Under the pieces are notes generated by a model. The model made no database searches. It worked only from the letters and a program-made list of their open reading frames with translations, and was not told where the DNA came from. This document shows, one piece after another, positions 25,681 to 34,235 of a stretch of DNA of 64,000 nt. The stretch spans positions 1 through 64,000 of the forward strand of contig CAJTGE010000016.1 of assembly GCA_910575795.1 (NCBI GenBank), in the 5' to 3' direction. Source of the stretch: Clostridiaceae bacterium. Its GTDB lineage: Bacteria; Bacillota; Clostridia; Lachnospirales; Lachnospiraceae. Every line of letters starts with the position of its first letter. Within the stretch, counting starts at the first letter, position 1. Both the position numbers and the translations under genes were made by a program.

Positions 25681-26919
25681 ATGAAGACGAAAAAGCGGGC
25701 TGCAGCCGCGGCCCTGGCCGTTTCGCTGGCTGCCGCATTTCCGCTTAGCGGATACGCGGATGTGAACCCAATCATGGGCGATATGAACTCCGGAGGGGAA
25801 GAGAGCGGGGGAGCCGGCCCTTCCATTGATGATCAGATTGGAGCGGTAAAGCCAAAGGATCAGCTCATTGACAAGGAGCTCTTAACCCAGAACCGCCTGG
25901 AATACCGGGAGATTGGCAGCCGTATCGAATATTATAATAAGGATTACAGAAACGCAAAAACGCAGCTTTTGAACGCATACCTTTCTCTGGACACGGCCGG
26001 CGCTCTGACGCAGGAGGCCAACGAGCTGATGGAGGAGGCAAAGGATTTTAAGTATGACGACATGACGCCTGAGGACAGGGAGTATTATGAATGGTATAAG
26101 GATGCGGTGCAGGAGCTGCGCAGGCAGGCGCAGAAGATAACGAACGCGGATCTTCCCGGCAGCGCGGAGCGCACGCTGCGCCTGGCCAGGAGGAACTTAA
26201 CGAGAGCGGTGGAGATGCTTTTGATCACCTACCAGACGACCGAGGCCCGGACCGCCGTGGCCGATAAAAACGTAGAGCTGGCCGCGGCCATGCTCTCCTC
26301 AAAGGAGCGGATGGCTTCCCTGGGCATGAGCTCCGCCCAGGAGGTCCTGGCCGCAAAAGAAGGGCTTTTAGAGGCCCAGAACAGCGCCCAGACGGCGCAC
26401 GCAGGGCTTTTGAACATGCGGCAGAATATATTAATCATGCTCGGCTGGAGCGGCGGCGATCAGGTGGAATTCGCCCCCATCGGGGATCCGGATCTGAGCC
26501 GGCTTGCGGCCATGAACCTGGAGGAGGATAAGAAGGCCGCGATTTCAGCCAATACGGATTTATATGAGCTCAGAAGCTCCGGAGCGTCCGGTTCCGCGGG
26601 GCGGAAGATAAAGGAGCGCAATGTCTCCTCCGCGCAGCAGAATGTGGCGATCGAGATGGAACGGCTGTATACGGAAGTGGCGGCCAAAAAACAGGCGTAC
26701 GACGCGGCCTGCACGGAGTTCGCGGCCGCTTCGCAGAACATGGACGCGGCAAACCGCAAACATTCCCTTGGCATGATGGGCGAGCTGGAGTACCTGGGGG
26801 CGCAGCTTTCATACTTAAACTCGGAGGCTGGCCGCACCGGCGCTTCCCTGGAGCTTTTTAAGGCCATGGAAGACTATGACTGGGCTGTCAACGGCCTGAT
26901 TGGCTCGAATGGAGGTTGA
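25681..26919 (+). CDS. TolC-family protein 1
   Basis: The 412-residue protein has a signal peptide (AAAAALAVSLAAAFPLSGYA) and long helical, Ala/Glu/Gln-rich segments with the duplicated coiled-coil layout of TolC-family channel proteins (for example LAAAMLSSKERMASLGMSSA and RKHSLGMMGELEYLGAQLSY). The twice-repeated 'LG(M)xxxxEYLxAQxSYL' pattern is typical of the family. ATG 25681 follows GAGGTGA; a GTG at 25672 in frame is less likely. TolC normally spans an outer membrane, which this organism should lack, so its site of action is unclear. Confidence 0.8.
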   Translation: MKTKKRAAAAALAVSLAAAFPLSGYADVNPIMGDMNSGGEESGGAGPSIDDQIGAVKPKDQLIDKELLTQNRLEYREIGSRIEYYNKDYRNAKTQLLNAYLSLDTAGALTQEANELMEEAKDFKYDDMTPEDREYYEWYKDAVQELRRQAQKITNADLPGSAERTLRLARRNLTRAVEMLLITYQTTEARTAVADKNVELAAAMLSSKERMASLGMSSAQEVLAAKEGLLEAQNSAQTAHAGLLNMRQNILIMLGWSGGDQVEFAPIGDPDLSRLAAMNLEEDKKAAISANTDLYELRSSGASGSAGRKIKERNVSSAQQNVAIEMERLYTEVAAKKQAYDAACTEFAAASQNMDAANRKHSLGMMGELEYLGAQLSYLNSEAGRTGASLELFKAMEDYDWAVNGLIGSNGG

Positions 26920-26921
26920 AT

Positions 26922-28169
26922 ATGATGAAACGACATAAACGCATCCTGGCGCTTACCACGGCGGCCGTCCTGTCGGCCTTCCCGCCGGCGGCGGCCTTTG
27001 CCGACAGCCCGGAATTTGCCTATGACGAGGCGACCTGGGCAAGGCTTAGGGATAACGTGATGGAATACGATGAGCTTCCCATGCTGGTGGAAGAATATAA
27101 TCCGACCTATTTAAATAACCAGACCTCGTACCGCGACAACCGCACGCGCGACAACGCGAGGGAGATGAGGGATAAACAGCTTGACAACGCGAACGACGCC
27201 TACGACGCGGCCGAAAACCTGCGCAGCCAGGCAGAGGATATGCGCGATCAGGCGGAGGCGCTTTTGGGAGATCCATATATGGCGGCGGGAATGTCTTCCG
27301 CGCTGCCGTCCATGGCTTCCGCCTACTCGGGCCTCATGTCAGCCGCGGCCATGACGGAGCAGGGGGCCCTGCGGACGGAACAGTCGGCGAAAGCCTCGTA
27401 TGTGGACAGCGAGATGGAGAGCCTGGATTACCAGAACAACCAGAAGGCGCTTATCGTCCAGACGCAGGGGCTGTTTGCTTCCTACAACCTGACGCGCAAG
27501 AGCGTGGCGGCCATTGCCAAAAATATCGAGCTGTCCCAGGCAAGCCTGGGCGCTCTGGAGCGCCAGGTGCAGATCGGCATGGCGACGCAGGCGGAGCTTT
27601 TAAACGCGAGGCAGGCGCTTCAGGCGGCGCAGTCCACCTTTACCCAGACGCAGGCAACGCTGGAATCCCTGCGCCAGCAGCTCTGCATGATGACCGGGTG
27701 GCAGTATAATGATCAACCGGAGATTCAGGACCTGCCAAGGGCAAACCAGGCCAGGATTGACGCCATGAATCCGGACGCGGACAGCCAGGCGGCGCTGGAA
27801 AACAATTTAAAGCTCAAATATAACCGCCGCGCGCTCTCCAACATGTCGGACGGATCAGCGGATAAAAAGAATATGGAGCGGACGATCCAGAACCAGGAGG
27901 AGACGATCCGCGCGAATGTCCGCAATCTGTACAATGACGCGCTCCAGAAGCGGATCGCGCTGCAGCTCGCCGAAGCCGCGCTGGTCGCTGAGAATACGTC
28001 CATGAACGCGGCGAATACGAAATACCAGCTTGGCATGATCAGCAATCTGGAATATATACAGGCGCAGTCCTCCCTTCTGGGAAAGCAGATCGAGCTGGAG
28101 ACAGCGGATATGAACCTGCAGCAGGCGATAGAGACGTATGAGTGGGCGTTGAAGGGGTATATGAGTTAA
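26922..28169 (+). CDS. TolC-family protein 2
   Basis: This 415-residue protein resembles its neighbour in layout: signal peptide (RILALTTAAVLSAFPPAAAF), two long coiled-coil blocks with QVQIGMATQAELLNARQALQ and TKYQLGMISNLEYIQAQSSL, and Gln/Ala richness. It overlaps or abuts the previous stop (GGAGG lies inside the end of the previous gene). Two TolC-like genes in a row suggest a heteromeric outer component or functional divergence after duplication. A good terminator follows at 28229-28260. Confidence 0.8.
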   Translation: MMKRHKRILALTTAAVLSAFPPAAAFADSPEFAYDEATWARLRDNVMEYDELPMLVEEYNPTYLNNQTSYRDNRTRDNAREMRDKQLDNANDAYDAAENLRSQAEDMRDQAEALLGDPYMAAGMSSALPSMASAYSGLMSAAAMTEQGALRTEQSAKASYVDSEMESLDYQNNQKALIVQTQGLFASYNLTRKSVAAIAKNIELSQASLGALERQVQIGMATQAELLNARQALQAAQSTFTQTQATLESLRQQLCMMTGWQYNDQPEIQDLPRANQARIDAMNPDADSQAALENNLKLKYNRRALSNMSDGSADKKNMERTIQNQEETIRANVRNLYNDALQKRIALQLAEAALVAENTSMNAANTKYQLGMISNLEYIQAQSSLLGKQIELETADMNLQQAIETYEWALKGYMS

Positions 28170-28228
28170 GGGAAAACGCTGGTATGGGCGGTTTTTCGGA
28201 AAGTAAAAATTACTCTGAGGATGAAAAG

Positions 28229-28260
28229 AGGCGCTTCCGCAGTTGGGAGCGCCTTTAAAT
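28229..28260 (+). terminator. Intrinsic terminator of the pump operon
   Basis: AGGCGCTTCC (28229-28238) pairs with GGGAGCGCCT (28245-28254) and is followed by TTAAAT, 60 bp after the last TolC-family gene and before the convergent spoIIR gene. Confidence 0.65.
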
Positions 28261-28264
28261 AAAC

Positions 28265-28350
28265 TGCTCCGCACTTTGTGCTCCCGCAATCCTCAAAAAC
28301 ATTCAAAATCCGCCCTGATCGGGCGCCTTTTTCATGTTTTTGGCGGGCCC
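28265..28350 (+). repeat. Fragment of the 199-bp dispersed repeat (family D)
   Basis: This 86-bp stretch is nearly identical to 47711-47797 and to the reverse complement of part of 15852-16050. Both outer ends of the element are missing. It lies between the convergent TolC-family and spoIIR genes, abutting the spoIIR 3' end. ORFs reading through it (with peptide CSRNPQKHSKSALIG) are artefacts of the repeat. Confidence 0.75.
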
Positions 28351-28361
28351 CCCTGGCTCCA

Positions 28362-29114
28362 TCAGGGCGTCCCCTTCCTCCCCAATATTTCCGCCAGCCA
28401 AAACGTAACGCGCACGCCGGAAGCCGCCTCCTGTTCCAGCTCCAGCTCGCGTTCCCCAAATATAAGTGTTTTCGCCCCGCAAAGAGAGCCGCGGTCATCC
28501 TCAGGAACCAGCGCCTTCAGCTCCTCCTTAGAGTCCGGAGACAATTCCCCCGAAGAGGCGATACCGGAAAAGCAAAGAGGCGGGTACAGCACGCACCACC
28601 AGTTTTTGCCGGTTCCCCTGCCAAGAAGCACACGCACCGCGTCATACGAACCGCAGGGAAGCGTAATATCCCCATACTGACGGGTCGGAAAATAGCACTG
28701 TTCCAGCCGTATAGCGGCAGAGTACGGAAATCCTTTAGAAAACATATAATTCTCCGCCGCCCGTTCTAATTTAACGTGATGCCGCGCAATAAAGTCCGCG
28801 ATCATTTCCTTTGAAAAGCGCCCCTCTGCGAGCGGGGAAGCATCCGTTTCAGCGCAGAGCTCCCGGTAAATCAAATCCAGCAAAAAATCACGCACCTCCA
28901 GCTTCAGCGCCTGATCCTCCGGCGAATTACTGTTTGCCAGAACATGAAACCTCAGGATATCAGGGGCCAGGCGGGCCGCCTGCGCTTCCTGGGAAAGCCT
29001 TGCATATGTAAAAACCAAAAGCAGCGCCGTAATAAAGAAAAAAGGCGCTGACGTTTTCCAAACAGGCAGTTTCCATAATGGGCGCCGCTTCATATAATAA
29101 ACAGAACGTTTCAT
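28362..29114 (-). CDS. spoIIR: Stage II sporulation protein R
   Basis: The 250-residue protein matches SpoIIR: an N-terminal membrane/secretion segment (APFFFITALLLVFTYARLSQ), then the hallmark LRFHVLANSNSPEDQALKLE, VRDFLLDLIY and later RLEQCYFPTRQYGDITLPCG, and WWCVLYPPLCF. SpoIIR is made in the forespore under sigma-F and crosses to the mother-cell membrane to trigger cleavage of pro-sigma-E. It links directly to the sigma-E-dependent spoIIIA operon later in the window. AGGAGGA precedes ATG 29114. Confidence 0.93.
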   Translation of the reverse strand: MKRSVYYMKRRPLWKLPVWKTSAPFFFITALLLVFTYARLSQEAQAARLAPDILRFHVLANSNSPEDQALKLEVRDFLLDLIYRELCAETDASPLAEGRFSKEMIADFIARHHVKLERAAENYMFSKGFPYSAAIRLEQCYFPTRQYGDITLPCGSYDAVRVLLGRGTGKNWWCVLYPPLCFSGIASSGELSPDSKEELKALVPEDDRGSLCGAKTLIFGERELELEQEAASGVRVTFWLAEILGRKGTP

Positions 29115-29295
29115 AAAAATAATCCTCCTGATGATTGTTAAAAAATATAAATACCCGGTGTTGGACGGCGTGAGAACAATAACAAAGGCGCCAACGTATT
29201 TCTTAAAATTTTCAATCTTTCACCCCAAGTATTGACACCTGTGATATAATCTAAACACTGGAATTTCTGGAATAATAAGAAAGGCGGACAGAACA

Positions 29296-30357
29296 ATGAA
29301 AAAAAAGGTTCTGGTTATTTTTGGAGGACAGTCCTCAGAGCATATCGTTTCCTGCATGTCGGCTGTCAATGTAATCAATCAGATAGACCGGGTCGCCTAT
29401 GACGTCGTGCTCACAGGCATTACCGAAGAGGGAAAATGGCTTTTAGTGGACAGCGCGTCCCGGATAGAGGATGAAACCTGGCGGCAGGGAACTGTAAGGG
29501 CTGCGCTTTCTCCTGACGCAGTCGATCACGGTTTGCTCATCACTGACGGAGAGCATACCAGAAAAGAGCGCGTGGACGTGGTATTCCCGGTTCTTCACGG
29601 CCTGTACGGGGAGGACGGGACGATTCAGGGGCTGTGCGAGCTGGCGAGGATCCCCTATGTGGGATGCGGGGTGCTGGCAAGCGCCGTATCCATGGATAAG
29701 CTGTATACAAAGATCATCGCAGATCGCCTGGGCATCTGTCAGGCCGCATACGAACCGGTAGACAGGGGAGAGCTGTCCGATATGGACAGCGTTGTCAGGC
29801 GGATCGAGGCGCGGTTCCCCTATCCGGTATTTATCAAACCGTCCAACGCGGGCTCCTCAAGGGGCGTTTCCAGGGCAAAGGACAGGGAAGCGCTCAAGGC
29901 TGGCCTCTTAGAGGCGGCGCGCCATGACAGAAAGCTCCTTGTCGAAGAAGAGATCCGGGGGCATGAGGTGGAGTGCGCCGTATTCGGAGGAGGAGCAGAG
30001 CCGGCGCTGGCCTCCGGCGTCGGGGAGATACTGGCCGGCGCGGATTTCTATGATTTTGACGCCAAATATTTCAACGCGGAGTCAAAAACCGTTCTGGATC
30101 CAAAGCTCCCGGAGGGCTCTGCCGAGGAAGTCAGGAAAGCGGCGGCGGCGGTGTTTGCCGCGGTCGATGGATACGGCCTGTCAAGAGTGGACTTTTTTGT
30201 GACAGAGGAGGGCAGGGTGGTATTTAATGAAATCAACACCATGCCGGGATTTACGGCGATCAGCATGTATCCCATGCTGTTTGAGGCAGCGGGGATCAGC
30301 AGGACGGATCTGGTTACGAGGCTGATTGAGCATGGTTTAAAGCGGTTTGATGCATAA
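29296..30357 (+). CDS. ddl: D-alanine--D-alanine ligase
   Basis: The 353-residue ATP-grasp enzyme joins two D-alanines for peptidoglycan precursors in the cytosol. It shows the N-terminal VLVIFGGQSSEHIVSCMSAV, VVFPVLHGLYGEDGTIQGLC, FIKPSNAGSSRGVSRAKD, and the C-terminal metal site FNEINTMPGFTAISMYP. Length is normal. An extended -10 (TGATATAAT at 29242-29250) is a plausible promoter. The following gene murI supplies D-glutamate, so this is a small cell-wall precursor cluster. Confidence 0.95.
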   Translation: MKKKVLVIFGGQSSEHIVSCMSAVNVINQIDRVAYDVVLTGITEEGKWLLVDSASRIEDETWRQGTVRAALSPDAVDHGLLITDGEHTRKERVDVVFPVLHGLYGEDGTIQGLCELARIPYVGCGVLASAVSMDKLYTKIIADRLGICQAAYEPVDRGELSDMDSVVRRIEARFPYPVFIKPSNAGSSRGVSRAKDREALKAGLLEAARHDRKLLVEEEIRGHEVECAVFGGGAEPALASGVGEILAGADFYDFDAKYFNAESKTVLDPKLPEGSAEEVRKAAAAVFAAVDGYGLSRVDFFVTEEGRVVFNEINTMPGFTAISMYPMLFEAAGISRTDLVTRLIEHGLKRFDA

Positions 30358-30360
30358 AAG

Positions 30361-30419
30361 ATGCGCTCTCGTCGCTCTGCGCCTGTTTTGGCGGCTGTAG
30401 CGGGATTTTGGGAGTACAT
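30361..30419 (+). repeat. 59-bp short derivative of family B
   Basis: It begins ATGCGCTCTCGTCGCTCTGC and ends GGGATTTTGGGAGTACAT, matching both ends of the 162-bp family B element but lacking its middle. It abuts the full element that starts at 30424, separated by the 4-bp AGAG duplication. It starts 3 bp after the ddl stop. Confidence 0.6.
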
Positions 30420-30423
30420 AGAG

Positions 30424-30585
30424 ATGTACTCTCGGAATCTCTCTGCACCTGCTTTTGCGGCTGATTTTCCGCCAGATGCACCCAAATTTAATCAACGTAC
30501 GCTCCACGTACGCCTCATAAATTTGTGCAAATCTGACAAAAAATCATCTCACAAAATCAGGCACAGCGAGATTCCGAGAGTACAT
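30424..30585 (+). repeat. 162-bp inverted-repeat element (family B), copy 1
   Basis: The element is bounded by ATGTACTCTCGGAATCTC and its exact reverse complement, 18 bp each. It is flanked by a 4-bp direct repeat AGAG (30420-30423, 30586-30589), as expected of a target-site duplication. A second 162-bp copy at 37610-37771 differs at only a handful of positions and has a different duplication, TTAC. It contains no gene; it lies between ddl and murI. Confidence 0.85.
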
Positions 30586-30607
30586 AGAGGAAATGGGGAG
30601 GAAGGAT

Positions 30608-31420
30608 ATGGACAGAAACGCACCGATAGGAGTTTTTGATTCAGGGATTGGCGGCCTGACGGTGGCAAGGGAGATCATGCGCCAGATGCCGAAGGAGCGG
30701 ATGGTGTATTTTGGGGATACGGCGAGACTTCCGTATGGAAGTAAATCACAGGATACGGTTATCCGCTATTCCCGGCAGATTATCCGGTTTTTAAGGACGC
30801 AGGACGTAAAAGCGATCGTGATTGCCTGCAATACGGCTTCGGCCTGCGCGCTGGAGGCCGTAAAGAGCGACCTCGATATTCCGATCATCGGCGTGATCTA
30901 CGCCGGGGTGCGGGCGGCGGCAAAGGCCACGAGAAACGGCAAGATTGGCGTGATCGGCACAGAGGCCACGATCCGCAGCAATGTATATACCCGGGCGCTG
31001 AAACAGCAGCGCGCGGATCTCGAGATCATCGGGAAGCCGTGTCCGCTGTTTGTGCCCCTGGTGGAGGAAGGGCTCTGGCATGATTCCATCACCGACGAGG
31101 TGGCTTCCCGCTATTTATCGAGCTTAAAGGGGAAATACATCGACACTCTTGTGATGGGCTGCACGCATTACCCGCTGCTTCGCTCCACCTTCCGGCGTGT
31201 CATGGGCGAGGAGGTCGCGCTGATCAATCCGGCCTATGAGACGGCGATTGAGCTGAAAGAGCTTCTGGAGGAGAACGGAATGTCCTGTACGCAGGAGCCG
31301 GGTGAGGAGCAGTATCATTTCTTTGTCAGCGACCGCGCGGAGAACTTTACAAATTTTGCAACTGCGATTCTTTCCAATGAGATTAAGGAGACAAAGCAGA
31401 TCAATATCGAGGAGTATTGA
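30608..31420 (+). CDS. murI: Glutamate racemase
   Basis: The 270-residue protein interconverts L- and D-glutamate for peptidoglycan without a cofactor, using two cysteines. Signatures are GVFDSGIGGLTVAREIM, YFGDTARLPYGSKS, first catalytic Cys in VIACNTASACALEA and second in VMGCTHYPLLRSTF. Start 30608 follows GGGGAGGAAGG; an ATG at 30593 lies inside that site's upstream part and is rejected. The DUF1934 gene starts directly after its stop. Confidence 0.95.
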   Translation: MDRNAPIGVFDSGIGGLTVAREIMRQMPKERMVYFGDTARLPYGSKSQDTVIRYSRQIIRFLRTQDVKAIVIACNTASACALEAVKSDLDIPIIGVIYAGVRAAAKATRNGKIGVIGTEATIRSNVYTRALKQQRADLEIIGKPCPLFVPLVEEGLWHDSITDEVASRYLSSLKGKYIDTLVMGCTHYPLLRSTFRRVMGEEVALINPAYETAIELKELLEENGMSCTQEPGEEQYHFFVSDRAENFTNFATAILSNEIKETKQINIEEY

Positions 31421-31421
31421 G

Positions 31422-31916
31422 ATGACAAAGGATGTGCTTGTAAATATCACCGGGGCGCACATGGCGGACGGGCAGACCGACGATATTTCACTTATAACGG
31501 CAGGGACCTATTACCTGAAAAACGGTAAGCATTACATCATATATGAAGAAGCCCCGGAGGACGGATCCGGGGCGATCCGCAATACCATCAAGATTGGAAA
31601 GGGCAAAATCGAGATGATTAAGAATCTGGATGTGCGGACGCATATGATATTCGAGGAAGACAAAACAAATGTGAGCTGCTTTGTGACGCCCTTTGGGCAG
31701 ATGATGGTAGGCGTGTCCACGGATCGCATACAGATGGAGGAGCAGCCGGACAGGCTCAAAGTAAAAATTGATTACACGCTGGAGGTAAACTATCAAAAGA
31801 TGTCCCAGTGCCACATCGACATCGAGGTCAGCTCCAGGGCGTCAGCCAGCTTAAACCTGTCCGGAAAGCAGGAGGAGCCGGAGGAACAGGCAGGCAAGGG
31901 AGCGCAGGGGCAGTAA
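31422..31916 (+). CDS. DUF1934 family protein (YwiB-like)
   Basis: The 164-residue protein belongs to the DUF1934/YwiB family, a calycin-like beta-barrel of unknown function found widely in Firmicutes. Typical features are VLVNITGAHMADGQTDDISL, GTYYLKNGKHYIIYEE, RNTIKIGKGKIEMIKNLDVR and the barrel-closing KVKIDYTLEVNYQ. The ATG at 31422 lies 1 bp after the murI stop, so the two genes are coupled. The frame is open further up only because it overlaps murI. Confidence 0.85.
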   Translation: MTKDVLVNITGAHMADGQTDDISLITAGTYYLKNGKHYIIYEEAPEDGSGAIRNTIKIGKGKIEMIKNLDVRTHMIFEEDKTNVSCFVTPFGQMMVGVSTDRIQMEEQPDRLKVKIDYTLEVNYQKMSQCHIDIEVSSRASASLNLSGKQEEPEEQAGKGAQGQ

Positions 31917-31951
31917 AACAGCCGGCAAATAAGCGGAGGTTATAAAGCCGG

Positions 31952-32004
31952 AAATGCTGCCGCGCCTTTTGATGATCCATCATTGGCGCGGCAGCATTTT
32001 CTTG
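31952..32004. terminator. Bidirectional terminator between convergent genes
   Basis: A 15-bp perfect stem (31952-31966 with 31985-31999) encloses an 18-bp loop, followed by T-rich sequence on the plus strand and by A/T on the other. It lies between the DUF1934 gene and the convergent small membrane protein gene. Confidence 0.8.
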
Positions 32005-32027
32005 AAAAATAGGCTATTATGAAATTA

Positions 32028-32483
32028 TTAAGCTTTCTTCGGCCCCTTGTCTTTTTTAAAGCGGGCGAAAAAGCCCTTTTTCTTCGGCAGGGGCGGAATG
32101 CCGCCGCGGACAGACTTTACATCCGTTATGTAAAGCCCGCTGATGATGACCTTGGCCTCCGTCTTTGTGGGGAGCTGCAAGAACGCCTTCTCATCCGCAA
32201 TCAGAGTCATAACCTTAGGCCCTATCTTTGCCTTTACAATCGGAAGCTTGGCCCGCCTCATATACCACGGGGTCTGGTCAATCACCATCTTGGGAAGGCC
32301 CGATTCCTTAATCTTGAGCTTCTTCTTATCAATCACCAGAATCGAAGCCGTCTGTTTCGCCGCCTCCATCAGGGTCTGCTGCTCCGCCTGCTGCTTCTGA
32401 AGCTTGCGCCCGAAGTAGTACAGGACCACCAGGATGACGATCAGCACAATCAGTATGATCAGCAAAATGTTCCAAATCTTCAT
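32028..32483 (-). CDS. Small membrane-anchored protein of unknown function
   Basis: The 151-residue protein starts with a single hydrophobic helix (IWNILLIILIVLIVILVVLY) and then a short coiled coil (KLQKQQAEQQTLMEAAKQ). A soluble domain follows with SILVIDKKKLKIKESGLPKM and GPKVMTLIADEKAFLQLPTK, and a Lys/Gly/Phe-rich basic tail. The topology suggests a cytoplasmic domain tied to the membrane. I recognise the type as a conserved Lachnospiraceae protein but not a function. GGAGG precedes ATG 32483. Confidence 0.7.
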   Translation of the reverse strand: MKIWNILLIILIVLIVILVVLYYFGRKLQKQQAEQQTLMEAAKQTASILVIDKKKLKIKESGLPKMVIDQTPWYMRRAKLPIVKAKIGPKVMTLIADEKAFLQLPTKTEAKVIISGLYITDVKSVRGGIPPLPKKKGFFARFKKDKGPKKA

Positions 32484-32558
32484 CAGGGATACCTCCGTAA
32501 AAATAACGGCAAGACGCCGCCAGTATTGCTATTATAGCATTACAGGAGGAAAAAGGCA

Positions 32559-32702
32559 ATGCAAAAATCGGGTTCTGGATATAAACCTCTGTTATTCAGA
32601 GTTGAACCGGATAAGGCGGTGGAAAATATATGTGATTGCCCTGCTGCCCGTGAGAGGGCCGCCCGAGTCAGATTCTATATAATATTGATATCTTGCCAGT
32701 AA
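32559..32702 (+). CDS. Possible 47-residue ORF
   Basis: An AGGAGGAAAAA site precedes ATG 32559 and the frame runs 47 residues (start MQKSGSGYKPLLFRVEPDKA). Its second half reads through a degenerate copy of the family E repeat end, which argues against a conserved protein. It may be the start of a gene cut by that repeat, or chance. Confidence 0.25.
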   Translation: MQKSGSGYKPLLFRVEPDKAVENICDCPAARERAARVRFYIILISCQ

Positions 32703-32846
32703 CGTAGCCAGTGTCAGCTTCTATATCCATAAAGAACCCGTAGAAAACCGCCGGCGCTTAGCGAGGTCTTTTCGAGCTTAGCGTCCGCTGCGCTTTTCTC
32801 CGAGCGGAAGCGGGGGATTCTGTTGTATATAGAAGCTGACACTGGC
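32652..32846. repeat. Family E inverted-repeat element with degenerate flanking copy
   Basis: GCCAGTGTCAGCTTCTATAT (32707-32726) and its exact reverse complement (32827-32846) bound a 140-bp gene-free stretch. A worn copy of the same end (GGGCCGCCCGAGTCAGATTC) precedes it at about 32655-32675. No clear target duplication is visible. It sits upstream of the carA promoter. Confidence 0.7.
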
Positions 32847-32925
32847 GGCCCCCTCACAATAAACAATGCTCCCCGATTCCTAAATTTTCCAAAATAAATT
32901 TATCATAAAATTACCCCGCTCCATA

Positions 32926-32954
32926 TTGACGCCCCGCCCATTCCATGCTATAAT
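32926..32954 (+). promoter_or_regulatory. carAB promoter
   Basis: TTGACG (32926-32931) and TATAAT (32949-32954) are exactly 17 bp apart, giving a strong vegetative promoter about 100 bp before carA. Confidence 0.75.
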
Positions 32955-32969
32955 GCATCAGAAATGGAC

Positions 32970-33010
32970 AAGGGCGTTCATGAGGCAGAGGCTTCATGGA
33001 CGCCTTTTCG
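32970..33010 (+). promoter_or_regulatory. carA: Leader hairpin with T-run before carA (attenuator candidate)
   Basis: AGGGCGTTCATGA (32971-32983) pairs with TCATGGACGCC (32994-33004) across a short GC loop, followed by TTTTCGTT. This is a terminator-like hairpin in the 5' leader, between the promoter and the start codon at 33057. Pyrimidine genes in Firmicutes are often controlled by such attenuators; which ligand or protein acts here is not readable. Confidence 0.6.
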
Positions 33011-33056
33011 TTATGCACAGGCCATGGAACAATACCTGGAAAGGAGTGGCGGCCAT

Positions 33057-34235
33057 ATGGAAAAAACGGTATATCTTCTTTTGGAAAACGGCGAATACTT
33101 TGAGGGAAAAAGCTTTGGCGCTCCTTTGAATGAGGCGGCCGGGGAAGCGGTATTTACCACCGGGATGACGGGATATCTGGAAACGATTACCGATCCGAGC
33201 TATTTTGGCCAGATCGTGATTCAGACGTTTCCGATGATTGGAAATTACGGCGTGATCCCGCAGGATTTTGAGAACAGGGAGGTTTATTTATCCGCATATA
33301 TTGTAAAGGAATGGTGTCAGGATCCCTCGAATTTCAGGAGCAGGGGGAGGCTTGACACCTTTTTTAAGGAGAGGGGCGTGCCGGCGGCTTACGGGATCGA
33401 TACGAGGAGGCTGGCGAAGCGGATCCGGGAGGCGGGAGTTATGAATGCGAGGCTGACGGAGAAAAAGCCGCCTTTTTCGGAGGAGGAGCTTGAGGAGCTC
33501 CGGGGATTTTGCATTAAAAATGCGGTGGAGACTGTGACGCCAAAAAAGATGCGGTTCTTCCATGCCGAAGGCGCGGCGGAATATAGAGTGGTTTTATGGG
33601 ATTTCGGGGCTAAGCGGAATATTGAAAGGGAGCTCACGAAACGGGGCTGTGAGGTGGCGGATGCGCCTGCCTTTACAACGGCAGAGGAGATTTTAGCCCT
33701 TCATCCGGACGGGATTATGCTTTCTAACGGCCCCGGGAACCCGGAGGACAATCCATCGGTGATTGAGGAGATCCGGAAGGTGTCAGAGACGGGGATCCCG
33801 GTCTTTGGGATCTGCCTTGGGCATCAGCTTTTTGCGCTGGCGCGCGGGGGGCGCACATGCAAGATGAGATACGGGCACAGGGGGGCCAATCATCCGGTGA
33901 AGGACCTGCAGACGGGCCGCGTCTATATCAGCAGCCAGAATCACGGCTACGAGGTTTTGAGCAGCAGCCTGCCGGAGGCGGGGGAGGTGACATTTGTCAA
34001 TGTAAATGATCACACCTGCGAGGGGATCACATGGCATGATGTCCCGGCCTTTACGGTGCAGTTTCACCCTGAGGCGTGCGCCGGGCCGAAGGATACTGAG
34101 GAGCTGTTCGGGCGCTTTATCCGGATGATGAGAGCGTATAAGGCAGAAAAAACAGAAGGGGAAGGCTATGAAACGCCTCCGGCAGATGGGGCCGCAAAAA
34201 CCGGGAGAGGGGAGGATGAAGGGTTATGCCATTGA
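33057..34235 (+). CDS. carA: Carbamoyl-phosphate synthase small subunit
   Basis: The 392-residue protein is the glutamine amidotransferase subunit that feeds ammonia to CarB for pyrimidine and arginine synthesis. It has the N-terminal FEGKSFGAPLNEAAGEAVFT and TDPSYFGQIVIQTFPMIGNY, and class I GATase with nucleophile Cys in FGICLGHQLFALA and His/Glu in FHPEACAGP. It has about 25 extra acidic/Gly-rich residues at its C terminus. Start 33057 follows AAAGGAG; the open frame further up is leader sequence. It overlaps carB by 10 bp. Confidence 0.95.
   Translation: MEKTVYLLLENGEYFEGKSFGAPLNEAAGEAVFTTGMTGYLETITDPSYFGQIVIQTFPMIGNYGVIPQDFENREVYLSAYIVKEWCQDPSNFRSRGRLDTFFKERGVPAAYGIDTRRLAKRIREAGVMNARLTEKKPPFSEEELEELRGFCIKNAVETVTPKKMRFFHAEGAAEYRVVLWDFGAKRNIERELTKRGCEVADAPAFTTAEEILALHPDGIMLSNGPGNPEDNPSVIEEIRKVSETGIPVFGICLGHQLFALARGGRTCKMRYGHRGANHPVKDLQTGRVYISSQNHGYEVLSSSLPEAGEVTFVNVNDHTCEGITWHDVPAFTVQFHPEACAGPKDTEELFGRFIRMMRAYKAEKTEGEGYETPPADGAAKTGRGEDEGLCH

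Noticed and set aside
29232..29250. TTGACA plus TATAAT before ddl as a -35/-10 pair
   Set aside because: They are only 7 bp apart; the extended -10 (TGATATAAT) alone is more plausible.
30361..30639. ORF across the ddl-murI spacer
   Set aside because: It consists of family B repeat sequence and the murI start in another frame.
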